Assembly: GCA_029546925.1 (NCBI GenBank)
Contig: JAKPQM010000036.1
Span: 1 to 64,000 of the forward strand
Reading direction: 5' to 3'
Length of the DNA: 64,000 nt
From: Actinomycetes bacterium
Lineage (GTDB): Bacteria; Actinomycetota; Coriobacteriia; Coriobacteriales; Atopobiaceae
Under the pieces are notes generated by a model, which was not told the DNA's origin, did no database searches, and was given only the letters and a program-made list of their open reading frames with translations. The position numbers were made by a program, and so were the translations under genes. This document shows, in pieces, positions 8,200 through 15,615 of this stretch (the first letter of the stretch is position 1; each line of letters opens with the position of its first letter).

Positions 8200-9330
8200 T
8201 TATTCTTCCCCACCGACTTCCCTCTCGGTCGCGGCCTCACGCGCTTCTATCCAGCGATCGAGCTCGGCCTTGAGGAACGCTGCCGTGGGAACCGCAACGA
8301 GCATGCCCGCGATACCGCCGATGGCGCTGCCGGCGATGAGAGCGGCGACCACGAGCAGCGGATGGACCTCGACGGCCTCCGAGAGCAGGCGTGGATTGAT
8401 GACATTGGCATCCACGAACATGATCACGGCCAGCGCGATGATGCCGGCGACCAGCTTGCCGAAGTCGCCCTCCACGAGGCAAACGATGATGGTCGTGCCG
8501 AACCCCACAGGACCCCCCACGTAGGGGATGAGGTTGCCCAGCCCCGTGAGCATGCCGATGACCGGCCAATACGGCACGTCGATAAGGGCGAAGACCACCG
8601 TGGTGAGCATGCCCACCACGAGTGCATCGACGAATTGTCCGCGGATATAGCCGGAGAACGCATGGTCCGCATCCTCGACGGCAAACGAGAGGTCGGGTAT
8701 GGTGCGCCCGCCGAGGATGGCATTGAACAGGCGCTTGAAGTACCTGACCACACCCTCGCCGTCGAGCAGGAAATAGATGCCGAAGATGATGGAGAAGACC
8801 GTCGTGGTGGCACCGCCGGTGACCTTGGACACAGCTCCGGTGATGGCGCCCGCCGTGTTGTCTCCCAGCGTGATACCGAGCTCTTCGGCCATCATCCTGA
8901 TGTTCTCGAGAAGCTTCGTGATATCGCCCTCCATCGCGTCGAGGATCGACCTCAGGGTCTCGATGGACACGCTCTCGAGGCTGCGCGTGATGACAAGGAG
9001 CAGGAGCGCGACGAGACCGACGATGATGACGGCGAGCAACGCGAAGGTGATGGCAACGCTCGCATAGAGCCTATGCGTATCATCCGCGATGAACCCCTGT
9101 TCGGCGATGCGCGTGTCGAACCAGCGCACGAGGGGAAGCAGGATATAGCAGATGAGCGCACCCCAGATGATAGGCTGGAGAATGGATTGCACGAGCGACC
9201 AAGCGCCTCCGAGCACCGCACCGGAATGGTAGAGCAGCAGAACGGCGGCAACGACAAGCAGCACCGTCACGCCGGCATAGGCGCAGATCTTCACGTACTT
9301 CGGATCAAGATGCCTTTTCAACCAGTTCAT
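8200..9330 (-). CDS. AI-2E family transporter
   Basis: A 376-residue polytopic membrane protein of the AI-2E family (TqsA/YdiK type, PF01594). The order is typical: N-terminal pair of membrane helices (VTVLLVVAAVLLLYHSG; ILQPIIWGALICYILLPL), a third helix pair, a soluble SLESVSIETLRSILDAM region, and a C-terminal block with GYIRGQFVDALVVG, GNLIPYVGGPVG and VDANVINPRLLSEAVEVHPLLVVAALIAG. The frame is open to 9438 but ATG 9330 (MNWLKRHLD) follows GGGGGT and gives the normal length. Some members export autoinducer-2, others are Na+/H+ antiporters; the neighbouring luxS makes the first idea attractive but not proven. Confidence 0.9.
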   Translation of the reverse strand: MNWLKRHLDPKYVKICAYAGVTVLLVVAAVLLLYHSGAVLGGAWSLVQSILQPIIWGALICYILLPLVRWFDTRIAEQGFIADDTHRLYASVAITFALLAVIIVGLVALLLLVITRSLESVSIETLRSILDAMEGDITKLLENIRMMAEELGITLGDNTAGAITGAVSKVTGGATTTVFSIIFGIYFLLDGEGVVRYFKRLFNAILGGRTIPDLSFAVEDADHAFSGYIRGQFVDALVVGMLTTVVFALIDVPYWPVIGMLTGLGNLIPYVGGPVGFGTTIIVCLVEGDFGKLVAGIIALAVIMFVDANVINPRLLSEAVEVHPLLVVAALIAGSAIGGIAGMLVAVPTAAFLKAELDRWIEAREAATEREVGGEE

Positions 9331-9451
9331 AGCTACCCCCAGCCCAACTCCCAGATGCGGTCTTGACAGCGCAGGTGCGCCGCAGTGTTCCCACACCCGG
9401 ACCGATCGCGCCACCCGCAATCGAGAACATGCTACCAAAAACGCATAGCCG

Positions 9452-9952
9452 TCAATCCAGCAGACGTCCGTTCGTATCTAAGCCACGCATCCTCCGCAAC
9501 AGCTCGAGACCGCGAACGTTGATATCGTCCTGCGCAATACCCTTGGCCTCCCGGATGCGCCCGATGGCATCCAGCACATCGAGCGAGTGGTAGGGGGCGA
9601 ACAGCTTGCGCAAGTCACGGGCGCCGATCTGCGCATACGCAGCCTTGCTCGATATACCTGCGGAGATACACCACGCGCGGTACACGTAGCCCATCCAATA
9701 GAGCTCGCCGGCAGAGAAACGCGCGGAACCGTAGGGGGAAGATCCGTACTCCATCTCGACTTCCCTGACGATTCCCGCAGGAGACTCGGTTTCTCCTTGA
9801 ATGCCCGCCGCATCGAAGCGCCGTGCAACAAAGGAGCGCATGAACCTCCTGATGAATACCGCAGACCCGCTTGCTGTTTCCTCACAAGATGCCTCGAACA
9901 CCTGCGCTTGGAACAGACATGCCTTCCTATCTTCTTCGCCTAGGGTTCTCAT
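9452..9952 (-). CDS. Partner protein of DUF3990 toxin-like gene (putative antitoxin)
   Basis: A 166-residue protein containing SAVFIRRFMRSFVARRFD and ELYWMGYVYRAWCISAGISSK followed by LRKLFAPYHSLDVLDAIGRI. From memory this pattern (S-x-FIRRFM-x-S, YW-x-GY-x-YR-x-W, YHSLD-x-x-x-AI-x-RI) marks a family usually encoded beside DUF3990 genes in Firmicutes and Coriobacteria; the C-terminal part resembles DUF3791. Its ATG at 9952 overlaps the stop of the upstream HTH-DUF3990 gene by four bases (ATGA), so the two are translationally coupled. A role as antitoxin or accessory factor is inferred from the pairing. Confidence 0.6.
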   Translation of the reverse strand: MRTLGEEDRKACLFQAQVFEASCEETASGSAVFIRRFMRSFVARRFDAAGIQGETESPAGIVREVEMEYGSSPYGSARFSAGELYWMGYVYRAWCISAGISSKAAYAQIGARDLRKLFAPYHSLDVLDAIGRIREAKGIAQDDINVRGLELLRRMRGLDTNGRLLD

Positions 9953-10806
9953 GAGAACAGCTCATCCACATAGAGGCCCTGTCCGCGAAACTGTCTGCGG
10001 GCGACCTTGACCTTATCTGGTCCGAGTGCAGATTCCTCGGCGCGCGTCCTGAGCAGAAGCTCCTTCTCTGCCGGAGCGAGATAGCAGCGTTCAAGCCCCT
10101 CGAGCTGTGAAAGGGCCTTGCCGCTCCTCAGAACATATTGACGGCCGAGATTCGTTGCGGCGAGGCAATGCTGGCATTGCACATCGGTGATCTCCCCATC
10201 GCCGAAGCTATCGATGAGGGCGAACATACGGTTATCGGCAATCGGGGCAACTGCGTAATCGGCTCCCTCGAGCCGTTCGCGCAGCGATCGAATCCGCTGG
10301 TGGTCAGCATAGCGGCTAAGCTTTCCCCGATACCATGCGACGGTGAGCATCCAATCCCGGCCAACCGCATAGTCGACACAGGCAAGCCCCTGAGAATCGA
10401 ATCCGAAAAGATACACCGACGAAGATGGGTAGCCTGCTACGAACATAACCGACTGCGCATAAGTCTCCCCGCAATAGAATCCCATCCCGAGATCGTTGCT
10501 CGGCTTCGATTTGCCAAGAGACACCAAGCCATCGATATCGTGCTTGGCACCATGGAAGATAAGCACCCTGCCGGATGTTTCAGCCTGCTCTTGATGGAGT
10601 TGGGACTTGATCTCATTCAGGCGGATACCTTGCCGGTAGACATAATCGTAGAGGCTGTTCTGGGAAGTTGCAGATGGCTTTGATGCACCGCTTCTCCAGC
10701 GATGAAGGGTAGCCTCGTCGACACCTGCCGCCCGCGCAAGGTCTTTGAAGCTGATGCCGAGAAGCTCTTTGACAAGCTCGATGTCCTGGTTAATGGTGTA
10801 GTCCAC
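9949..10806 (-). CDS. HTH-DUF3990 fusion protein, ADP-ribosyltransferase-like toxin candidate
   Basis: A 285-residue fusion. Residues about 8-50 (ELLGISFKDLARAAGVDEATLHRWRSG) form a helix-turn-helix of the Xre type; residues about 82-270 match DUF3990, with FHGAKH, NDLGMGFYCG (105-113) and CQHCLAATNLGRQYVLRSGKAL. DUF3990 is related to the ADP-ribosyltransferase fold, where the H-G and Y/F-Y-x-x positions would bind NAD. The frame continues upstream to 11016, but GTG at 10806 follows GGTGGG and lies immediately after a 34-bp palindrome, so this start is preferred. An N-terminal DNA-binding domain on a toxin-like enzyme, coupled to a partner gene, suggests an autoregulated toxin-antitoxin module. 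Toxicity has not been shown from sequence. Confidence 0.65.
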   Translation of the reverse strand: MDYTINQDIELVKELLGISFKDLARAAGVDEATLHRWRSGASKPSATSQNSLYDYVYRQGIRLNEIKSQLHQEQAETSGRVLIFHGAKHDIDGLVSLGKSKPSNDLGMGFYCGETYAQSVMFVAGYPSSSVYLFGFDSQGLACVDYAVGRDWMLTVAWYRGKLSRYADHQRIRSLRERLEGADYAVAPIADNRMFALIDSFGDGEITDVQCQHCLAATNLGRQYVLRSGKALSQLEGLERCYLAPAEKELLLRTRAEESALGPDKVKVARRQFRGQGLYVDELFS

Positions 10807-10815
10807 GTGCCCACC

Positions 10816-10849
10816 AAACTTACTACTTGCAAATGCAAGTAGTAAGTTT
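10816..10849. promoter_or_regulatory. 34-bp perfect palindrome, operator of the HTH-DUF3990 operon
   Basis: Perfect 16-base arms (10816-10831, AAACTTACTACTTGCA, and 10834-10849) separated by AA. On the minus strand a candidate promoter is TTGCCA (10869-10874) and TAAACT (10845-10850) with an 18-base spacer, so the palindrome covers the -10 box and lies ten bases upstream of the GTG start at 10806. This is a textbook position for repression by the HTH domain of the protein it precedes. Confidence 0.7.
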
Positions 10850-10990
10850 ATCAGAATCATACCAGATATGGCAAGCCGGTCCGCCTCTGCCCGTACACCG
10901 ATCTCGGTGCCTTGCACAAGCTGATCTTCCCGTTGACGCCCGTTCCGATGCCACGGCGGCAGCGATGGAGCAACATTTGCATGCGTCTCC

Positions 10991-12121
10991 CTACCTTTTG
11001 GGATTCCACTCCGCAAGACAGGCGTCGAGACCCGCCTCGAGCGCCTCGCGATCCATGTGGCGGCCGATGATGACCAGCTTGGTCATGCGGTCTCCCAGAA
11101 CGGGATCCCACTCGGTGAGAAGCTCGGGCTCGTTCGCGATGAGCTCGCGCATCTCGTCCTCGGGAGCAGATGCCACGAACAGGCCGTTCTCCACAAGGCG
11201 CACCTGGTGGCCGACCTGTTCGAAAAGATAGCTCATATCGGGATCTTGGATCGCCCAGATCTGGCCCTTCGTGCGGATGACCGCGCGCGGCCACGTGCCC
11301 ACATAGCCTGCGAAGGCATCGATATCGAAGGGACGTCGGCGCTGGTAGACGAAGGTGGCGATATCGTACTCGAGCACCTCGGGGTCCTCATGCTCCTCAG
11401 GATGATCCATCGCATCGAGCCAAGCGGCGGACTCATAGGCGGCATTGAAGTCGAAGCGGCCCGTGTCGAGGATCTCGCTCATGGGAACGTCGCACTGCGT
11501 GGCCTCCACGATGACCGCATCCTTCTGCAGGCTGCGGATAAGGGCCTTGAGCTCGCCGATCTGCTCGGACGTCACGAGGTCGGACTTGTTGAGGATGACC
11601 GTGGTGCAGAATTCGAGCTGCTGGATAAGCAGGGCCTCGATGTCCTCCTCGTCGATGGCTTCGCCGAGAAGATCCTTGCCGCCGTCGAACTCGTCGAACA
11701 TGCGGTCCGCATCGACCACGACGACGATGTTGTCGAGCGCGAGCGGCGCTCCTCCCGTATAGCGGCTCTCGTCGCAGAACTGCGCGATGGTGTAGGCGAT
11801 GGGGATGGGCTCGCAGATGCCCGAGGCCTCGATGACGATGTAATCGAAGTCTCCCGAATTGGCGATGCTGTCGAGCTGGCGGGCGAGGTCGTCGGAGAGC
11901 GTGCAGCAGATGCAGCCGTTGGTCATGGGGATGAGCTCGTCGGTCTGGGAAAGGCCGCCCTGTTTGATGAGGGAGGCGTCCACGTTGACCTCGCCGATAT
12001 CGTTCACGATGACCGCTGCGCGGATCCCCTCGTTGTTCGCGAGGATGTTGTTGAGGAGCGTGGTTTTGCCCGCACCGAGGTATCCGGTGATGAGCACGAT
12101 CTTGACCTGCCCTGTCGGCAT
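10991..12121 (-). CDS. CobW/COG0523 G3E-family GTPase
   Basis: A 376-residue G3E GTPase of the CobW/COG0523 group, usually metal chaperones for zinc, cobalt or iron enzymes. Visible motifs: Walker A GYLGAGKT (13-20), the metal-binding NGCICC (Cys70, Cys72, Cys73), the IEASG switch and the guanine motif NKSD. The C-terminal CobW_C domain starts near IATFVYQRRRPFDID and ends with LGDRMTKLVIIGRHMD. Translation probably starts at ATG 12121, which has GGGAGA upstream, rather than at 12154, which has none. The metal cannot be assigned, as no metalloenzyme or Zur-type site is adjacent. It lies in a run of minus-strand genes with about 90 bases to the upstream DUF1232 gene. Confidence 0.88.
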   Translation of the reverse strand: MPTGQVKIVLITGYLGAGKTTLLNNILANNEGIRAAVIVNDIGEVNVDASLIKQGGLSQTDELIPMTNGCICCTLSDDLARQLDSIANSGDFDYIVIEASGICEPIPIAYTIAQFCDESRYTGGAPLALDNIVVVVDADRMFDEFDGGKDLLGEAIDEEDIEALLIQQLEFCTTVILNKSDLVTSEQIGELKALIRSLQKDAVIVEATQCDVPMSEILDTGRFDFNAAYESAAWLDAMDHPEEHEDPEVLEYDIATFVYQRRRPFDIDAFAGYVGTWPRAVIRTKGQIWAIQDPDMSYLFEQVGHQVRLVENGLFVASAPEDEMRELIANEPELLTEWDPVLGDRMTKLVIIGRHMDREALEAGLDACLAEWNPKR

Positions 12122-12214
12122 AGTTCTCCCATCTGCTTGCATGACAGTCTTCAATCCGTATAGCGTACCTGCGAACGCCTTGGGGGCCGGACGCCGGAGC
12201 TCCCCGTGAGAAGC

Positions 12215-12637
12215 CTAGAGCGTCTCGTTGCCCGCGGACTTCTGAGCCTGCCAGTTCTTGAAGGCTTCGAGTTCGGGTTCGTTGATCTTGAGCGCGGCGG
12301 TTACCACGGCGAGGTCGTCCACGAGGCCGAGCAGCGGGATGTCGTCGGAGATGAGATCCTTTCGCTTGACGAGGTAGAGGAAGGCAGCCACGAGAGATGC
12401 GACCACCTTGGGCGAGACCTCGGTGTACTCCTTGGTCACATAGCTCTTGACCATGGCGGCCATGAGCGGCACGTTGGAAAGCGCGCCGGCAACCGTATCG
12501 GGGAGACCGGCCATCTGCACCTTGAGGGAATCCAGCAAGCCGTCGATCTTCTCGGGATCGGACAGGAAGGATTTCGCCTCCTCGAGACCATTGTCGATAA
12601 CCTGTTTCGCGCTGTCGAAGTCGAACTGTTCTGCCAT
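12215..12637 (-). CDS. YkvA/DUF1232 family protein
   Basis: A 140-residue protein with the DUF1232 hallmark near its C-terminus: VASLVAAFLYLVKRKDLISDDIP followed by LLGLVDDLAVVTAAL, matching the YkvA pattern of a helix, DLI-x-D-x-I-P, and LG-x-x-DD. Function unknown; the family often appears with membrane or stress genes. ATG 12637 (MAEQFDFDSAKQ) has GAGAGGAG upstream; earlier in-frame codons lack a site. It follows the membrane-protein gene by about 57 bases on the same strand. Confidence 0.8.
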   Translation of the reverse strand: MAEQFDFDSAKQVIDNGLEEAKSFLSDPEKIDGLLDSLKVQMAGLPDTVAGALSNVPLMAAMVKSYVTKEYTEVSPKVVASLVAAFLYLVKRKDLISDDIPLLGLVDDLAVVTAALKINEPELEAFKNWQAQKSAGNETL

Positions 12638-12693
12638 AAGGACTCCTCTCATAGGGGCAGCGAACCGCTGCAGACCCATGATACGACAAACGG

Positions 12694-13626
12694 CTAGCTC
12701 TTCGGACGTCCCAGCGAGCGCGGGGCCATGGCCGGGGCAGGCACATCGATGGGCACGCCGAGGATGATCCTGATGAGCCACAGGAAGAAGAGCAGCACGA
12801 GGATGGGGATCACGCAGGAAGTGACGATCATCACCGCAAACGTCTCGATGAAACGGTTGAGCGCTGCTTGGACCTCCTCAGACACGCCGGCGGCGGCATT
12901 CGTGAGGTTCTCGGGAATATCTTGGATGAAAGCCACGAGCCAGTCGAGGCCCTCTTGAGACCCCGCCTCAGGCTCGGTATTCTCGGCACCCGCCTCGTCT
13001 GCGGTCTGCCCGACGGCAGCGAGGGCATCGTTCATCGTCGATTCGTAGGTGGACTCGATGATATTGGAGACCGCGACGCTCGCGGGCACCACGAGGACGA
13101 TCGCGATGCCGAAGATCGCCAAGCGCTTCGAGAGCTGGTAGGCCGGCTGATGCAGCCCTATGCGCCTGGGAAGCAGCACGGCGGCAGCGAAGAGGACGCA
13201 GCTCGCCGGGATGATGAACCTGAAGGCTGCAAGGCCGAGGATGGTGAGCAGGTACTTCTCAAGGTAGATGGCACCGAGGACGATGGCGAAATTGGCCCCG
13301 AGGTCGAGGAGCTTCTCGGCGATGGGCGTGCCCACATCTCCGGGCAAGAGCGTGATGGCGGCAGACGTGCCGGTAGAACCCGCGACGAGGCACATCACCG
13401 CATCGCGCTTCTCATCAAGCGAGGCGATGACGCCCGCGTAGGTATCGGGCGAGCCTGCCCAATCCGCTGCAACGAAGAACGACACGAGCGCCAGCACGAG
13501 GACCGCGCCCGCGACAAGGTAGCGCAGACGCGGCTTGTCCTCGGGAAGGAGCTCGTCGAAGACGCTTTGGCGGATAGCCGCGTCCTCGATACGGGTGATC
13601 TCCTCTGGCATGGCATCGCGTTCCAT
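12694..13626 (-). CDS. Hypothetical multi-pass membrane protein
   Basis: A 310-residue protein of unknown function with about five hydrophobic segments: YLVAGAVLVLALVSFFVAA near residue 36, AIVLGAIYLEKYLLTILGL and FIIPASCVLFAAAVLL in the middle, FGIAIVLVVPASVAV, and TFAVMIVTSCVIPILVLLFF near the C-terminus. An acidic loop (TADEAGAENTEPEAGSQEG) lies between the last two. I do not recognise the family. AAGGAGG precedes ATG 13626 with good spacing. It begins 20 bases after deoC ends, so the two are probably co-transcribed, although no functional link is obvious. Confidence 0.75.
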   Translation of the reverse strand: MERDAMPEEITRIEDAAIRQSVFDELLPEDKPRLRYLVAGAVLVLALVSFFVAADWAGSPDTYAGVIASLDEKRDAVMCLVAGSTGTSAAITLLPGDVGTPIAEKLLDLGANFAIVLGAIYLEKYLLTILGLAAFRFIIPASCVLFAAAVLLPRRIGLHQPAYQLSKRLAIFGIAIVLVVPASVAVSNIIESTYESTMNDALAAVGQTADEAGAENTEPEAGSQEGLDWLVAFIQDIPENLTNAAAGVSEEVQAALNRFIETFAVMIVTSCVIPILVLLFFLWLIRIILGVPIDVPAPAMAPRSLGRPKS

Positions 13627-13645
13627 AATAACCTCCTTGGACGGC

Positions 13646-14356
13646 TTAGAGTTCGATGGTATCCGATTTCGCCTCGGCCATACGCGTCCTGATCTCGCGG
13701 ATGATTGCGACACCGGCGCTCGTGCCGATGCGACGGCAGCCGAGCCGCACATACTCGAGGAACGACCCGGCATCGCGGATGCCGCCCGCAGCCTTCACGC
13801 ACACCGCAGGATCGACATGCTCCACCATGAGGCGCACGTCGTCGAAGGTGGCGCCGCCCGTGCCGAAGCCCGTGGAGGTCTTGATGAAGTCGGGGCGCGC
13901 CTCGCTTGCGATCTCGCACAAGCGGATCTTCTCGGCATCCTCGAGGTAGCAGTTCTCGAAGATGACCTTGGAGATTGCGCCCAGCTCATGGCAGGTCGCG
14001 ACGATCTCTTCCATCTCTTCGGCAACGTAGTGCCAGTTTCCATTCTTGACCTCGGTGAGGTTCACCACATAGTCGATCTCGTCCGCACCGTTGGCGATAG
14101 CATCGCGCACATCGAAGATCTTCGAGGCGATGGTCGTCTGGCCCAGCGGGAAGCTGATCGCCGCGCCCACGTGGATGTCCGTTCCCTCGAGGAGGGCTGC
14201 GCAGAGGCGCGCCTGCACTTGGTTCACCGCCACCATGGCAAAATGGTTCGTGCGTGCCTCGTCGCAGAGTTCGCGCATGTCTGCCGCGCGGGCGAACGGC
14301 TTCAGATTGGTATGGTCGATCAGGCGCGCAAACTCATCGAGCGTCCACGATCTCAT
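13646..14356 (-). CDS. deoC: Deoxyribose-phosphate aldolase
   Basis: Cleaves 2-deoxyribose-5-phosphate to glyceraldehyde-3-phosphate and acetaldehyde in deoxynucleoside breakdown. The TIM-barrel class I aldolase motifs are present: DHTNLKP at the N-terminus, NGADEIDYVVNL, and the Schiff-base lysine in DFIKTSTGFGTGGAT (Lys159), followed by VKAAGGIRD. At 236 residues it has the usual length. The frame extends to 14455, but ATG 14356 has GAGAAGGGAA upstream and gives the family start. Other deo genes (deoA, deoB, pdp) are not in the window. It is the first gene of a minus-strand run. Confidence 0.95.
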   Translation of the reverse strand: MRSWTLDEFARLIDHTNLKPFARAADMRELCDEARTNHFAMVAVNQVQARLCAALLEGTDIHVGAAISFPLGQTTIASKIFDVRDAIANGADEIDYVVNLTEVKNGNWHYVAEEMEEIVATCHELGAISKVIFENCYLEDAEKIRLCEIASEARPDFIKTSTGFGTGGATFDDVRLMVEHVDPAVCVKAAGGIRDAGSFLEYVRLGCRRIGTSAGVAIIREIRTRMAEAKSDTIEL

Positions 14357-14511
14357 GGGGATTCCCTTCTCCGACAGCTTGTCCGATAGCCTTATAGTAG
14401 TACCTGTGCGGGTAGGTGTCGCGCCATGTTGGAAGGGCGCCCGATCGGTTTGCACCTCTGCTGGGATAGCTTGCCTGATTCATGGCTCGACTCAAAGAGA
14501 GGGACGGGAAG

Positions 14512-15534
14512 ATGCTCAACGTATGCGTGCTGGGATGCGGTCGCGCAGGTATGATACATGCGCGCAGCTACGCTCGATCGGTTGCGGGAGCACGGCTCAT
14601 CGCGCTCTGCGACCCAGTGGCCGGAATGCGTAACGCAGCCGCAGCCGAGCTCGGTGTCAGCCGCTGCTATGCCGATTGGCAGGATGCCCTCGCCGATAAG
14701 GACATCGATGCGGTCATCGTCGTGACGCCCACCGGCTACCACCATGACATCGTGGTGGGCGCTGCCGCCGCCGGCAAGCACGTATTCTGCGAGAAGCCCA
14801 TGGCGAGCTCCGAGAAGGAGTGCGACGAGATGATCGCCGCATGCGCTCGGGCGGGCGTCAAGCTCCAGATCGGTTTCATGCGCCGCTTCGACGAGAGCAT
14901 ACGCCACGCCAAGGAGGCCGTCGATGCGGGTGAGATCGGCGACGTGGTGCTTGTCAAATCGCTCACGCGCGGCCCCAGCCGCCCCAAGGACTGGATGTAC
15001 GACGTGCGCGCAAGCTACGGCCCCATCGGCGAGGTGGGCTCGCACGACCTCGATATGCTCCGTTGGTTCGCGGGTTCGGAGGTCGCAAGCATCTACGCCG
15101 TCGGGGGTAACTTCCGTTCGTCCGAAATCGCGGGCGACCACCCCGAGTGGTACGACAGCTTTGCCATGACGCTCTCCTTCGATGACGGCAAGCTCGGCAT
15201 GGTCGATGGCGCGCAGTACGTGCAGTATGGCTACGATACCCGCCTCGAGGTGCTCGGCACGCATGGCTCGATCCTCGTGGGCCAACAGCCGCGCGAGGCC
15301 TACACCATCGCGCATTCGGACGGCAGCGTGAGACGGCCCATGAATGATTCCTGGACCTATCTCTTCCGCGAGGCCTACGTACATGAGGCCCAGGCCTTTG
15401 TCGATGCCGTCGCGCGTGACACCGAGCCGCTCGCCACCGGGCACGATGGCAAGATGGCCATCCGCCTCGTAAACATGGGCCTTGCATCCCTGCTCGAACA
15501 TAGGGTGGTCTTCGATACGGAGAAGCACATGTAA
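14512..15534 (+). CDS. Gfo/Idh/MocA family NAD(P)-dependent oxidoreductase
   Basis: A 340-residue two-domain dehydrogenase acting on sugars or cyclitols. The N-terminal Rossmann motif is GCGRAG (8-13) and the family marker EKPM follows at 94-97; YGPIGEVGSHDLDMLRWFAG is the substrate-side helix with the conserved HD pair, resembling inositol 2-dehydrogenases. The exact substrate is not determinable. ATG 14512 is preferred over the in-frame ATG at 14482 because GAGAGGGACGGG precedes it. Divergent from deoC and convergent with the GH3 gene; a hairpin follows the stop. Confidence 0.88.
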   Translation: MLNVCVLGCGRAGMIHARSYARSVAGARLIALCDPVAGMRNAAAAELGVSRCYADWQDALADKDIDAVIVVTPTGYHHDIVVGAAAAGKHVFCEKPMASSEKECDEMIAACARAGVKLQIGFMRRFDESIRHAKEAVDAGEIGDVVLVKSLTRGPSRPKDWMYDVRASYGPIGEVGSHDLDMLRWFAGSEVASIYAVGGNFRSSEIAGDHPEWYDSFAMTLSFDDGKLGMVDGAQYVQYGYDTRLEVLGTHGSILVGQQPREAYTIAHSDGSVRRPMNDSWTYLFREAYVHEAQAFVDAVARDTEPLATGHDGKMAIRLVNMGLASLLEHRVVFDTEKHM

Positions 15535-15579
15535 GCGCTGCAGATGCTGACAGCACATGGATCGCGGAGAAGGAGCGCA

Positions 15580-15604
15580 GCCTCGCGGATATTCTCCGCG
15601 AGGC
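15580..15604. terminator. Hairpin between convergent genes
   Basis: A ten-base perfect stem (GCCTCGCGGA pairing with TCCGCGAGGC) with a five-base loop between the ends of the oxidoreductase and GH3 genes. No strong U-run follows in either direction, so it may be a weak or factor-dependent terminator. Confidence 0.55.
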
Positions 15605-15615
15605 TTGGATATATG

